A stretch of 64,000 bases of DNA, from assembly GCA_039180025.1 (NCBI GenBank), contig JBCDDZ010000013.1:9168-73167 (forward strand), written 5' to 3'. Made by a program: the position numbers and the translations under genes. Numbering within the stretch: the first letter of the stretch is position 1; every line of letters starts with the position of its first letter. The notes beneath the pieces are model-generated. The model did not search any database. It was not told the DNA's origin and worked only from the letters and a program-made list of their open reading frames with translations. Of the stretch, positions 7,854 through 15,651 are shown in pieces. Source of the stretch: Algisphaera sp039180025 (lineage in GTDB: Bacteria > Planctomycetota > Phycisphaerae > Phycisphaerales > Phycisphaeraceae).

Positions 7854-9074
7854 TTAATGAGCCCCCCACTGCACGGTTTCGAGGTCGATACCTTCCTGAA
7901 CCATTTCCCAGAGGGGCGAGAGTTCGAGGAGCTTGGACACGTTGTGGACGACCTTGTCGATGACGTAGTCGATTTCGGCTTCGGTGGTGATACGGCCGAG
8001 GCCGAAGCGGATGGACGAGTGAGCGAGTTCGTCGCCGAGGCCCAGGGCCTTGAGGACATAAGAGGGCTCGAGCGACGCGCTGGTGCAGGCGCTGCCCGAG
8101 GAGACGGCGATTTCTTTGATGGCCATCATGAGGGATTCGCCCTCGACGTAAGGGAAGCTGATGTTGGTGGTGTGGGGCAGTCGTTTAGTGGGGTGGCCGT
8201 TGATAACGGCCATGTCGAGTTTCGAGGTGATGCCGTCTTCGAGTTTTTTGCGCAGGGTGCCGAGGCGGATGGCGTCGTCGGACATCTCTTTTTCGCAGAG
8301 CTCGGCGGCGGCGCCGACCCCGACGATGCCCGGGACGTTGAGGGTGCCCGAGCGCATGCCGCGTTCGTGGCCACCGCCGTCGATCTGGGGCGAGACGCGG
8401 ACGCGGGGCCGGCGTCGGCGGACGTAGAGGAAGCCGGCACCCTTGGGGCCGTACATTTTATGGCCGGTGGCGGAGAGCAGGTCGATGCCGGCGGCTTCGA
8501 CGTCGGTGGGCATCTTGCCGACCCACTGGGTGGCATCGGTGTGGAAGATGACGCCTTGGTCTTTGCAGACCGCGCCGATCTCGGGGACCTCGTTAATGGT
8601 GCCCAGCTCGTTGTTGGCCCACATGATGGTGACGAGGATGGTGTCGTCGCGGAGGGCTTCTTTGACTTGTTCGGCGTAGATGATGCCGTCCTTACCGGGC
8701 TCGAGCCAGGTGACATCGTAGCCCTCACGCTGGAGGCGTTTGATGGGATCGAGGGTGGCCTTGTGCTCGTGGATCGCGGAGATGATGTGCTTGCCTTTGG
8801 AGGCGTACATGTCGGCGACGCCTTTGATGGCGAGGTTGTTGGACTCGGTGCTGCCGGAGGTCCAGATGATCTCTTTGCCCGAGGCGCCGATGAGCGAGGC
8901 GACCTGGTCCCGGGCTTTGCTGACGGCGTCCTCCGCAGCCCAGCCGAAGGCGTGGTTGCGGGACGAGGCGTTGCCGAAGTGCTGGGTGAAATAGGGCGTC
9001 ATCGCCTCGAGGACGCGGGGGTCCATGGGCGTGGTGGCGTTGTGGTCGAGGTAGATCGGGAGTTGGGGGGCCAT
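7854..9074 (-). CDS. iscS: Cysteine desulfurase IscS
   Basis: 406 residues. PLP enzyme that takes sulfur from cysteine and delivers it to IscU. Visible signatures: YLDHNATTPMDP start, TSGSTESNN, the PLP lysine in SATGHKMYGPKG (about K206), and the catalytic loop Cys in SSGSACTSASLEPS (about C330); this loop form marks the IscS/NifS group I type. I take the ATG at 9074; a GTG 36 bases upstream is in frame but adds a Pro-rich leader not typical of the family. Second gene of the isc operon, 55 bases after iscR. Confidence 0.95.
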   Translation of the reverse strand: MAPQLPIYLDHNATTPMDPRVLEAMTPYFTQHFGNASSRNHAFGWAAEDAVSKARDQVASLIGASGKEIIWTSGSTESNNLAIKGVADMYASKGKHIISAIHEHKATLDPIKRLQREGYDVTWLEPGKDGIIYAEQVKEALRDDTILVTIMWANNELGTINEVPEIGAVCKDQGVIFHTDATQWVGKMPTDVEAAGIDLLSATGHKMYGPKGAGFLYVRRRRPRVRVSPQIDGGGHERGMRSGTLNVPGIVGVGAAAELCEKEMSDDAIRLGTLRKKLEDGITSKLDMAVINGHPTKRLPHTTNISFPYVEGESLMMAIKEIAVSSGSACTSASLEPSYVLKALGLGDELAHSSIRFGLGRITTEAEIDYVIDKVVHNVSKLLELSPLWEMVQEGIDLETVQWGAH

Positions 9075-9129
9075 GGCACGGGGTTCCGGTCGGGGGTCTG
9101 GGGAAGGCACGCGGTGGGGGGAGTCAGGG

Positions 9130-9609
9130 TCAGGGTTGGGGGTCGGGGGCGTGGAGGCCGAGCTTCACGAGGGGTTCGGGGGCGGGCAGATCCTGCATCA
9201 GTTCGTGGAGGGTTACCTGCTGCATGAAGCCGGTGATGCGGCGGTGCAGGGCCCGGATCGAATACTGGATCGGGCAGTTCGCTTCGAGCCCGCAGCTGTG
9301 TTCTACGTTAGGCGCGTCGTCGCAGCAGGGCGTGAGTTTGACCGGACCTTCGATGGCGGTGACCACGTCGAGGAGGTTGACCTCGGCGGGATCGACGGCG
9401 AGCTCGTAGCCTCCGGTCGCGCCACGGGTCGAACGGACGAGCCGGGCCTGGGCGAGCTCTTTCAGGATGTTCATGAGCAGCGGCAGCGGCATGTTGTAGG
9501 CTTCGGAAACCCGGCGGGCGCTGGTGGGCCCGGCGTCGGCGGCGCGGCGGTGGCCCAGGTGGGAGAGGGCGACCAGGGCGTAGTCGGTTTTGCGGGTGAG
9601 TTGGAGCAT
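9130..9609 (-). CDS. iscR: Rrf2 family Fe-S regulator IscR
   Basis: 159 residues. N-terminal winged helix (LTRKTDYALVALSHLG, then the wing RSTRGATGGYEL). The C-terminal part has Cys at about 95, 96, 106 and 112, close to the three-Cys cluster site of IscR, so it can probably hold a 2Fe-2S cluster and sense Fe-S status. It heads the isc operon and a palindrome overlaps its promoter, fitting autorepression. The ATG at 9609 begins MLQLTRKTDY as in the family; longer frames upstream run through the promoter. Confidence 0.92.
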   Translation of the reverse strand: MLQLTRKTDYALVALSHLGHRRAADAGPTSARRVSEAYNMPLPLLMNILKELAQARLVRSTRGATGGYELAVDPAEVNLLDVVTAIEGPVKLTPCCDDAPNVEHSCGLEANCPIQYSIRALHRRITGFMQQVTLHELMQDLPAPEPLVKLGLHAPDPQP

Positions 9610-9657
9610 GCCGTGGACCGGGGAGGGCTGCTGGAGGTAACGGGCTGGTTCGCATCT

Positions 9658-9686
9658 ATAATAGCACTGGTTTGGTGCTATATCAA
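9658..9686 (-). promoter_or_regulatory. isc operon promoter with overlapping IscR-type operator
   Basis: On the minus strand TTGATA (9686-9681), 17-base spacer, TATTAT (9663-9658). Between and over them lies a perfect palindrome ATAGCAC-N7-GTGCTAT at 9661-9681. Its position is right for repression by IscR. The predicted leader is about 40 bases and has no Shine-Dalgarno. Confidence 0.78.
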
Positions 9687-9847
9687 TCTCGTGGCATGCT
9701 TCGGTTCTTGCTGGCCGGGGCCGAGTGGGTGTCGGTTGGGGTAGAGAGGGACGAAGGTTGGAGCGGCGGGGGGTTGGGCTTATGATATTTCGCCCGCATC
9801 GGCCCCATTTCTTTCTACCCCGTTGGCTTTCCGAGAGTTCCGCGACC

Positions 9848-10471
9848 ATGACCAACCACGTCAAATATAAAACCGTGCTGCTATTTGGTGCCCCCGGCGC
9901 GGGCAAGGGGACGCAGGGGGCGATCCTCGGGCGGATCCCGGGGTTTTACCACTGTGCGTGCGGCGACGTGTTCCGTAACGTGGACATCACCAGCGCATTG
10001 GGCAAGGCGTTTTATGAGCACTCGTCGCGGGGCGAGCTGGTGCCGGACGAGATCACGGTGAAGATGTGGGCCGAGGCGATCCACGCCCGGACGATCCTGG
10101 GGGATTACAAGCCGGCGGCGGACCTGCTGATCCTGGACGGGATCCCGCGGACGCTGGAGCAGGCTCACATCATGGACGAGCACATCGAGGTGCTTCAGGT
10201 GATCCACCTGACCTGCGGGGACGAGCAGGCGATGTTTGAGCGTCTGCGGCGGCGGGCGATCAAGAGCAACCGCCACGACGACGCGGACGAAAAGGTGATC
10301 CGTCACCGGTGGGAGGTCTACGAGCGGGAGACGGCCCCGGTGCTGGACCACTACGCGGCGGAGAAGATCGTGAAGGTCGATTCGATCGGCTCGCCGGGCC
10401 GTATCTTGCACGACATCCTGGACACCGCGGTGCCGCAGCAGGACGAACACTTCCGCCGGTTCGAAGACTGA
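9848..10471 (+). CDS. adk: Adenylate kinase
   Basis: 207 residues. Converts ATP + AMP to 2 ADP. P-loop GAPGAGKGTQ at the N-terminus, NMP-binding region with CGDVFRN, the DGIPRT motif, and RLRRRAIKSNRHDDADEKVIRHR where the LID would be; the LID is short and lacks the zinc Cys set. No ribosomal protein neighbours as in many bacteria. A TATGAT hexamer at 9780-9785 may be its -10. Assignment to adenylate rather than another nucleoside monophosphate kinase is by family resemblance. Confidence 0.85.
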   Translation: MTNHVKYKTVLLFGAPGAGKGTQGAILGRIPGFYHCACGDVFRNVDITSALGKAFYEHSSRGELVPDEITVKMWAEAIHARTILGDYKPAADLLILDGIPRTLEQAHIMDEHIEVLQVIHLTCGDEQAMFERLRRRAIKSNRHDDADEKVIRHRWEVYERETAPVLDHYAAEKIVKVDSIGSPGRILHDILDTAVPQQDEHFRRFED

Positions 10472-10906
10472 GGCGGGTGGGGTCGGCCCTTTCTCAAAGT
10501 AAGACCGTGGCTTGTCGCGGAGGGTGGAGGGTTGATTCGCGGGGTGGTGAGCCCGGGTCGGCCGATTGAGGAATCGAAACCGCGGGCGGATCCGCCTCCG
10601 ATTCAGCTCATTCCGAGGGCGGTGGCAGCGGTCTGAACGGTCGGCCTTCGCGTCGACGGTGGTCGGTCGGCACGGCGGCTGATGCCGCCCGTTCAACCTG
10701 CGGTTGAGATGCGTTAACCGGTCTTTCCTAAGGGTTTACGTTACCGTATCCCAGCCGCGGCTATCGCGAGTCGCGGGAGCGGGATCCCCCTCCGCCACAC
10801 TCGGTCAGCGTGCCGGCTGCTGCCGCCCGCTAAAACCTGCGGTGGGTGTGCGCTAGAGAGCTTCCGGGGGGAGGCCGTGGCGACGGGGACGTGGTAGTCT
10901 GCGTAG
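10472..10906. repeat. Intergenic region with a degenerate ~55-bp direct repeat
   Basis: No gene in these 435 bases. Segments 10664-10717 and 10802-10856 align over about 54 bases with roughly four fifths identity, both passing through GCCGCCCG and AACCTGCGGT and ending near GCGTTA/GCGCTA. A shorter match (GGTGTGCGTTAGAGAG) recurs at about 13668-13682, before the end of parB. The rest of both repeats shares GCGGATCC/GCGGGATCC-like stretches. Probably a decayed dispersed repeat. Confidence 0.5.
10895..10900 (+). promoter_or_regulatory. -10 element for leaderless SDR gene
   Basis: TAGTCT, then GCGTAG, then the ATG at 10907; 6-base spacing. Confidence 0.5.
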
Positions 10907-11785
10907 ATGCGGATTGCGGTAACCGGAGCGGCGGGGCTATTGGGCGAGGCGGCGACAGACGCGCTGCTGGCGGCGGGCCACGAGGTCGTGGCCACGGACA
11001 TTATTTACCGGAGACAACCCCCCTGCCGCTTCGTGCTCGCGGACCTTTGCGACGACCGGGCGGTATACGGGGTGTTGGAGGGCTGCGAGGCGGTGCTGCA
11101 CGTCGGCAACCACCCGCACTCGTTCATCGTCAAACCGATGCAGAAGATTTTGACGCAGAACGTAGCCATGAACACCAATGTTTTCCGGGCGGCGGAGGAC
11201 CTGGGGATCAAAAGGGTGGTATTTGCGAGCAGTATCCAGGTCATTTCCGGCCGTAACGATGGGATACACGGTGAGGTTCCGTCGGTCTGCCGGTTTCCGT
11301 ACCTGCCGTGGGACGGGGGGCTGCCCCAGAACCCGGGATACAATTTCTACGCGCTCAGCAAGGCGTTGGCGGAGCAGATGCTGACCGAGATGGCCCGGGC
11401 GGTGCCGGGGTGGTGCGCGGCGTCGGTCCGGTTCCCGCACCTGCGGTCGTCGCGACGCCGCACCGCGTATCGGTACGTCTCGCGGCCGCTTTCGCTAAGC
11501 GAGCGGGTACTCAGCGAGGGGCAGTGCTACCTGATGCTCGATGATGCGGGCTCGCTGCTGAGGCAGTGCCTGGAACGGATCGGGCCCGGCCATCGGGTGT
11601 ACTTCGCGGGCCAGACGCCGACGATCGAGGGGATGGACCTGGATGAGATCGCCCGGACGTATTACCCCGATATCCCGAAGCGGGGCGACTGGGACGAATC
11701 GGGGGGCTTGGTGGACCTTCGGCCGCTCCGCGACGAGCTGGGGTGGACGCCTGCCCACCCGAGGCAGCACGTCGTCCCGGGCTGA
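10907..11785 (+). CDS. NAD-dependent epimerase/dehydratase (extended SDR)
   Basis: 292 residues. N-terminal Rossmann motif VTGAAGLLGEAATDALLAAGHEVV (GxxGxxG form), VLHVGNHPH at the cofactor edge, VVFASSIQV, and a catalytic YALSKALAEQ (YxxxK). This is the layout of UDP-sugar epimerases and related NAD(P) sugar dehydratases. The substrate is not visible. An ASSIQVISG Ser supplies the usual third catalytic residue. It stands 80 bases before the glycosyltransferase on the same strand, which suggests but does not prove a shared role in glycan synthesis. Confidence 0.85.
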   Translation: MRIAVTGAAGLLGEAATDALLAAGHEVVATDIIYRRQPPCRFVLADLCDDRAVYGVLEGCEAVLHVGNHPHSFIVKPMQKILTQNVAMNTNVFRAAEDLGIKRVVFASSIQVISGRNDGIHGEVPSVCRFPYLPWDGGLPQNPGYNFYALSKALAEQMLTEMARAVPGWCAASVRFPHLRSSRRRTAYRYVSRPLSLSERVLSEGQCYLMLDDAGSLLRQCLERIGPGHRVYFAGQTPTIEGMDLDEIARTYYPDIPKRGDWDESGGLVDLRPLRDELGWTPAHPRQHVVPG

Positions 11786-11852
11786 GCCGGCGGACTCCGG
11801 GGCGAAAAGCTTATCGGACGCGCAGGCGGAGCGGTCTCGGGGTTATGGCCGG

Positions 11853-11858
11853 TAGACT
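11853..11858 (+). promoter_or_regulatory. -10 element for leaderless glycosyltransferase gene
   Basis: TAGACT, then GTCGCG, then the GTG at 11865; 6-base spacing. Confidence 0.5.
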
Positions 11859-11864
11859 GTCGCG

Positions 11865-13529
11865 GTGAACGAGCGGCATGTGGTTGCGGGGAAGCGGGTC
11901 AGTCGGTGGCGAGCGACTGCGCTAATTGTTTTTTTCGTCGTGGTTTGTGTGTTTCCGTTGTTCTGGAGCCTGGGCGACCACGCGGTCCACGGCGACTCGG
12001 AAGCCCGGTACGGCGTGGTGGCGCGGGCGATGGTGGCGGGGGATTCGCCTTGGCTGGTGCCGCACTATTTCGGGGAGCCGCACCTGACCAAGCCGCCGTT
12101 GACATACTGGCTGATGGCGGCGTCGATCGCGTGCGTGGGCGACGGGGAGCTGGCGCTGCGGCTGCCGTCGGCGGTGGCGGCTTGTTTGACGATGGCGGTG
12201 GTTTTCGGGCTCGCGGCGTACCGGGGGGGTTGGCGTCGGGGGGTGGTGGCGGCGGGGCTGCTGGCGGTGACGCCGATGTTCCTGGCGGTCAGCCGGATGG
12301 GGCTGACCGACGCCCCGTTGAACCTGTTGAGCACGGCGGGGTTGGCGGCGGGGTATCTGGGGGTAAAAGAAAATAAACAAAAATATATATGGATTTTATG
12401 GATATGTGTGGCGGGCGCGTTTTTTACGAAGGGCCCGGTCGGGCTGTTGGTGCCCGGGGCGTTGTGCTTATGGGTCGCGGCGGGGGGAGCGGTTGATCGG
12501 CGAGAGGGTTGGCGTCGCCTGAGGCTGGGGCGGGGATTGGCCGTGGCGGCCTTGCCGTTGGTCGGGTGGGGTGCAGCGGTGGCGTGGGTGCATCCTGAAG
12601 CGTGGGGAGTGTGGCGGTTTCAGGTGATGGATCGAGCGGTGGGTACGGGCGACCACCCCGAGCCTTGGTGGTTTTTCGTGCCGGTGCTGCTGGTGGGTTT
12701 GTTTCCGGCGACCGCCCTTCTGGATCTCAAGCCATTGAAAAAATTGACAATAAAAAATATGAACTTCGTTCAATCAGATTCTGATGCGGGTTTGTGGTCG
12801 GTGATGGTGTTGGTTACGTTCATCGTATTTACCGTGATTTCGGGGAAGTTAATGACTTATTTGTTACCGCTCTCGGCACCGATGGTGTGGCTGGCGTCGG
12901 CCCCGATGGTCCGACGGGTGTTTGGAAGCCTGGGTCGGCCGGGTCTGAGCGCACAGGCGGAATGGAACGCATTAACGCCTCCGCTGCTGATCGTCGCGCT
13001 GGGCACGGCCGCGGCGGGCGGTTGGCTGATATGGTGGGACGGGGTGGGATTGGCGGTCGAGGCGTTGTGGCCGATGGCGGGGGTACTGGGCGCGGGCATA
13101 TGGGTAATGGCCAGCCGATCGCGTCGGCGTTGGGCGTGGGGCGGCTTGTGGCTATCGCTGATCGTGACCGCGGTCTGGGCGGAGCGTTGGGAGGATCGAT
13201 TGTTTGATCCGGAGCCGATCGAGCGGTTGATCGCAGACGGAAGGGCGGTGAGCCCCGTGCAGGCCCCACGGTTCGTGACGCTGGGCTTCACGGATCGGCG
13301 GCTGGGATATTATGTGGGGCGGCCGTCGACCCGGGTGGACGCAGAGATGCCTAGACAGGCTTGGGAATCCCTCGTCGCGGAAGGGGTACTCGTTCTGGTC
13401 GCGGAAGAGTGGTGGGAGCGTCAGGATAGTCGGGCAGATTTTCTTTTTCGTGAGCGGTTACAACCGACCGGTCTGCGGTATCGATACGGCCCAAAACATC
13501 AATGGGTGCAGCTCATGAAGCCTCGTTGA
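11865..13529 (+). CDS. GT39/ArnT-like membrane glycosyltransferase
   Basis: 554 residues with about ten to twelve hydrophobic segments. Near the N-terminus, after the first membrane helix, are GDSEARYGVVARAM and HYFGEPHLTKPPLTYWL, the first periplasmic loop of the PMT_2/ArnT fold that carries the catalytic acidic residue. Such enzymes move a sugar from a polyprenyl-phosphate donor to protein or lipid A on the outer face of the inner membrane. Starts at GTG 11865. Two short AT-rich patches (12,360-12,405 and 12,735-12,785) differ from the GC-rich rest. Acceptor unknown. Confidence 0.8.
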   Translation: MNERHVVAGKRVSRWRATALIVFFVVVCVFPLFWSLGDHAVHGDSEARYGVVARAMVAGDSPWLVPHYFGEPHLTKPPLTYWLMAASIACVGDGELALRLPSAVAACLTMAVVFGLAAYRGGWRRGVVAAGLLAVTPMFLAVSRMGLTDAPLNLLSTAGLAAGYLGVKENKQKYIWILWICVAGAFFTKGPVGLLVPGALCLWVAAGGAVDRREGWRRLRLGRGLAVAALPLVGWGAAVAWVHPEAWGVWRFQVMDRAVGTGDHPEPWWFFVPVLLVGLFPATALLDLKPLKKLTIKNMNFVQSDSDAGLWSVMVLVTFIVFTVISGKLMTYLLPLSAPMVWLASAPMVRRVFGSLGRPGLSAQAEWNALTPPLLIVALGTAAAGGWLIWWDGVGLAVEALWPMAGVLGAGIWVMASRSRRRWAWGGLWLSLIVTAVWAERWEDRLFDPEPIERLIADGRAVSPVQAPRFVTLGFTDRRLGYYVGRPSTRVDAEMPRQAWESLVAEGVLVLVAEEWWERQDSRADFLFRERLQPTGLRYRYGPKHQWVQLMKPR

Positions 13530-13685
13530 GATTTTACATCGTTTGAATACCACAAAAAACGGGAGGCTATTCGATAACCACCGCCCCCTTGGGGATCGGA
13601 AACGCTGATATTTGTGATTGACGGACTGGGTCGGCGTACTGGCTGGAGGTGTCGCCGATCTAGAGTAGGTGTGCGTTAGAGAGGT

Positions 13686-14726
13686 CTATCCGTTGGTTTC
13701 CACCCCGAGTTTGGCGAGGAGTTCGTCGAATTGGTCGATGCTGTAAAAGTCAATGCTGAGCGTGCCGGCCCCTTTTTTCCGTTTGGTTTTGATCTGAACT
13801 TTGGTGCTGAGCTGCTCGGCGATCTGCCGTTCGAGATCGGTGAGGTAGGCGGGCCTTGGGATTTTGACGGGCGTGGGTACCGCGTCGGCTTCTTGTTTCT
13901 GAAGCGTCCGGACTTGGGCTTCAACCTGACGGACCGACCAGCCCTCTTTGATGGCTTGCTGCGCGAGGGCGAGCTGATCGTGGGGTTGATCGAGGCTCGC
14001 CAAGGCCCGGGACTGCCCCATCGTGAGGCGGCCTTGGACTACGTATTCCTGTACCTCCGGGGCTAACTTAAGCAGCCGAAGCAGATTGGTGACGGTGGAT
14101 CGCTCGATCCCGACCCGCTGCGCGATCTGGTCGTGGGTGAGCTGATGGTTTGATCCCAAGCCCCGAAATGCCTCGGCACGCTCGATGGGGTTGAGGTCTT
14201 CACGCTGCAGGTTTTCGATCAGCGCCCATTCCGCGGAGCGCAAGGGGTCGAGGTCTTTGATAAGTGCGGGGAGCGTTTCCAATCCCGCCAATTTTGCGGC
14301 CCGCCAACGACGCTCGCCCGCGACGAGCTCGTATCGCCCTTCCGCCACGGCCCGAACCACGATCGGCTGAATGACCCCATCCTGCTGAATCGATGCGACG
14401 AGCCGATTCAACGATGTCTTATCAAACCGCTGACGGGGCTGATTCGGATTTGCGTCGATCACATCCGTGGGTATGCGCTTCAATGATTGATCTACGGTGT
14501 TCAGACTTCTGTCTGAAGATGCTGTAGCAGCTTTTTTTGAAGTAGAAGCGCCCAGTTTCTCAGTCGAGCCAGAACCCGGAATTTCTTCACCCCCAGGCTC
14601 TGCCTTTGCCGCCCCTGCTTCGGCAGATACCGGCGTTGCCATCAAACTGCTTAAACCCCGCCCCAACCGCGAAGGCCGCTTTTTTTCAATACCAGATGAA
14701 TCAGGAAGGATTTTTTCTTTGGACAT
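13686..14726 (-). CDS. parB: Chromosome partition protein ParB (Spo0J family)
   Basis: 346 residues. N-terminus KKRPSRLGRGLSSLM is the ParA-interacting start of ParB. Then an Ala/Ser-rich linker, the CTP-binding N-domain (NPNQPRQRF, LVAGERRWRAAK, ENLQREDLNPIERA), the parS-binding helix-turn-helix (HDQIAQRVGIERSTVTNLLRL) and a C-terminal dimer domain. Shine-Dalgarno AAGGCGG before the ATG. Two parS sites lie 60-150 bases upstream. parA, normally adjacent, is not in this window on either side. Confidence 0.95.
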   Translation of the reverse strand: MSKEKILPDSSGIEKKRPSRLGRGLSSLMATPVSAEAGAAKAEPGGEEIPGSGSTEKLGASTSKKAATASSDRSLNTVDQSLKRIPTDVIDANPNQPRQRFDKTSLNRLVASIQQDGVIQPIVVRAVAEGRYELVAGERRWRAAKLAGLETLPALIKDLDPLRSAEWALIENLQREDLNPIERAEAFRGLGSNHQLTHDQIAQRVGIERSTVTNLLRLLKLAPEVQEYVVQGRLTMGQSRALASLDQPHDQLALAQQAIKEGWSVRQVEAQVRTLQKQEADAVPTPVKIPRPAYLTDLERQIAEQLSTKVQIKTKRKKGAGTLSIDFYSIDQFDELLAKLGVETNG

Positions 14727-14787
14727 ATCGCCGCCTTTCGAATATCTAAGGTTCTGATGTAATCATAACAAACATGAACCCCGATTG

Positions 14788-14803
14788 TGTTTCACGTGGA
14801 ACC
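14788..14803. promoter_or_regulatory. parS site 1
   Basis: TGTTTCACGTGGAACC, 15 of 16 matches (read on the other strand) to the bacterial parS consensus TGTTNCACGTGAAACA. ParB nucleation site. Confidence 0.9.
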
Positions 14804-14857
14804 AGTTGCATATTGGATCTGCTGTAAAAAGCGTATCCGCATGCTAGATTTTCACCA

Positions 14858-14873
14858 TGTTCCACGTGAAACA
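14858..14873. promoter_or_regulatory. parS site 2
   Basis: TGTTCCACGTGAAACA, a full match to the parS consensus, 70 bases from site 1. Confidence 0.93.
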
Positions 14874-14894
14874 TAGATTATTGAGGGATAAAAC

Positions 14895-14909
14895 ATGAAC
14901 GGAGTTCAT
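14895..14909. repeat. Short perfect palindrome near parS
   Basis: ATGAAC-GGA-GTTCAT, 6-bp arms, 21 bases from parS site 2. Confidence 0.5.
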
Positions 14910-15017
14910 AATGAACAAAAGACTTCCACCAGCATGGTTTATGTCGATTATGACATATATGTAAAACATATTTATAAGCAGAAACAGTAGCGGCGAGTTT
15001 CATAGAAAACGTATTTC

Positions 15018-15049
15018 ATTATAAGTAATGTTATACATTGACTTATAAT
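15018..15049. repeat. 32-base near-perfect AT-rich palindrome
   Basis: Arms ATTATAAGT-AATGT and ACATT-ACTTATAAT pair over 14 bp with a TAT loop and one unpaired G. Followed by AATTTTC, but the stem is almost entirely A-T, so it is a poor terminator; a protein site or an unwinding element fits better. Confidence 0.6.
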
Positions 15050-15480
15050 TTTCATCCAACTACAAGACTGTAGTGGCCGGCTGGCGGATTCGTTGCAACG
15101 AGGGTGATCAGTTCATCGCTTCTTTACAGCAGGTGGGCCGTCGAGATGTAGTTTTCGTCTCGTTAAGTAAGAAGGGGGGTTGCGTGGCCAAAAAGGGGGT
15201 GCAATTTTATTTATTTCGGCACTGAACGGATTTCATGAGTTACAAGCGGGCGGTGTGCCACGTGATACGCTTCGCGTTGCCTTGTTTGTCTGAGATGGTT
15301 TCGGGCTGCGAAAGCGTAAGCCGGTTTAATTGGAGGAGCGGTGCCGGGGTACCCGAATGCTTGTATGCAAGGATGGGTGCAGCACGGCAGTAGCTTCAAT
15401 GCAGACACGCGTTTCGGCGGAGGAGAGATAGGGTGGTCTGGGATGAGGCCTTGCTTTGATCTCGTAGTCATTTGAGCGAG

Positions 15481-15538
15481 GGTTCCCGCAGCCGATGGGG
15501 CGTGATGTTCCCGGCTTTGGGTGTTTTAGTGCGGGACC
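15481..15538. other. Possible structured RNA or stem-loop
   Basis: GGTTCCCGCA pairs with TGCGGGACC with a bulge, and inside it GCCG pairs with CGGC, giving a two-level stem. It sits about 110 bases before the solute-binding protein gene. No known RNA family recognised. Confidence 0.3.
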
Positions 15539-15651
15539 CATGGGGGGGTAGGGGGGCGGTGGTTTGGGGGCTCAGACCGGGCGCTTCTAATTCACGTTAT
15601 TACTGGTAGAGTATTCGTCATTATTCTGGTTCAGCATTCGCCTCGACTTTG

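Larger units (their letters stand above)
14727..15651. other. parS-bearing AT-rich spacer followed by structured GC-rich spacer
   Basis: 925 bases without a convincing gene. 14,740-15,060 is strikingly AT-rich for this genome and carries two parS sites and several palindromes. From about 15,230 to 15,540 the base composition returns to normal and the sequence is full of short self-complementary stretches, but no coding frame or known RNA is recognisable. Candidate origin-proximal region; clear DnaA boxes (TTATNCACA) were not seen. Confidence 0.5.

Noticed and set aside
15211..15541. Two short open frames on the minus strand before the ABC importer
   Set aside because: Pro/Arg/His-rich translations with no start signal and no family; the stretch looks like non-coding structured DNA.
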